Source: Lutibacter sp.
Lineage (GTDB): Bacteria; Bacteroidota; Bacteroidia; Flavobacteriales; Flavobacteriaceae
Assembly (NCBI GenBank): GCA_030599055.1
Contig: JAUVOS010000157.1
Coordinates: 1-6,147 of the forward strand
DNA: 6,147 nt
Direction of reading: 5' to 3'
Positions 6,112-6,147 of this stretch are shown here, in pieces (the first letter of the stretch is position 1; the number at the start of each line of letters is the position of its first letter). Under the pieces are notes generated by a model. The model saw nothing but the letters and a program-made list of their open reading frames with translations, did not search any database and was not told the DNA's origin. Position numbers and translations under genes: made by a program.

Positions 6112-6147
6112 ATGAGAAATTTAATCCTTATTCTGTTTACAATAATC
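6112..6147 (+). CDS. Start of a probable exported protein, cut by the right edge
   Basis: Only 12 codons are visible, reading MRNLILILFTII. A basic residue followed by an unbroken hydrophobic run is what the start of a signal peptide or lipoprotein leader looks like, and it resembles the leaders of the MsrB and M48 proteins in this window. The function cannot be inferred. The ATG lies 59 bases after the FAH-family stop on the same strand, with no terminator visible between them (6053-6111), so cotranscription is possible. With so few codons, a chance reading frame cannot be excluded. Confidence 0.55.
   Translation, partial: MRNLILILFTII

Overview
The window is a stretch of AT-rich chromosome, most likely from the Bacteroidota and probably the Flavobacteriaceae. 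The evidence is low GC by eye, A-rich stretches instead of clear Shine-Dalgarno sites ahead of starts, several matches to the Bacteroidota promoter pattern (TTG, about 17-23 bases, TAnnTTTG), short Bacteroidota-style lipoprotein leaders, and protein families typical of flavobacterial housekeeping regions. The assignment comes from reading only; no database was searched.

Layout, left to right. (1) Minus strand: an alpha/beta hydrolase (223-1083) followed 17 bases later by the 5' part of an msrB gene for a lipoprotein-type methionine-R-sulfoxide reductase, which runs off the left edge (1-205). They probably form a two-gene operon. (2) Plus strand, divergent from these: an M48-family zinc metalloprotease lipoprotein (1174-1986), with a good promoter at 1069-1099 and a strong hairpin terminator at 2005-2050. 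(3) Plus strand: a UMF1/Atg22-like MFS transporter (2070-3401). Its apparent promoter sits almost on its start codon, which suggests a leaderless mRNA. (4) Plus strand: an L-2-hydroxyglutarate oxidase-type FAD enzyme, lhgO (3469-4722), after a 67-base spacer rich in TAGA repeats. (5) Minus strand, convergent with lhgO: DNA-3-methyladenine glycosylase I, tag (4753-5334). (6) Plus strand, divergent from tag: a short fumarylacetoacetate hydrolase-family enzyme of the FAHD1/acylpyruvase type (5438-6052). (7) At the right edge: the first 12 codons of a likely exported protein (6112 onward).

The genes do not form one obvious pathway. Two loose themes are visible. One is protein and DNA damage repair: MsrB, the M48 envelope protease and Tag. 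The other is clean-up of side products around the TCA cycle: LhgO oxidises L-2-hydroxyglutarate to 2-oxoglutarate, and FAHD1-type enzymes act on acylpyruvates or oxaloacetate. Grouping them this way is inference. I see no mobile element, CRISPR array, tRNA, rRNA or phage gene, and no convincing undescribed system. The points most worth checking are the leaderless-looking transporter start, the promoter-based correction of the protease start, the repeat-like spacer before lhgO, and the exported form of MsrB. No gene-free stretch exceeds about 105 bases.
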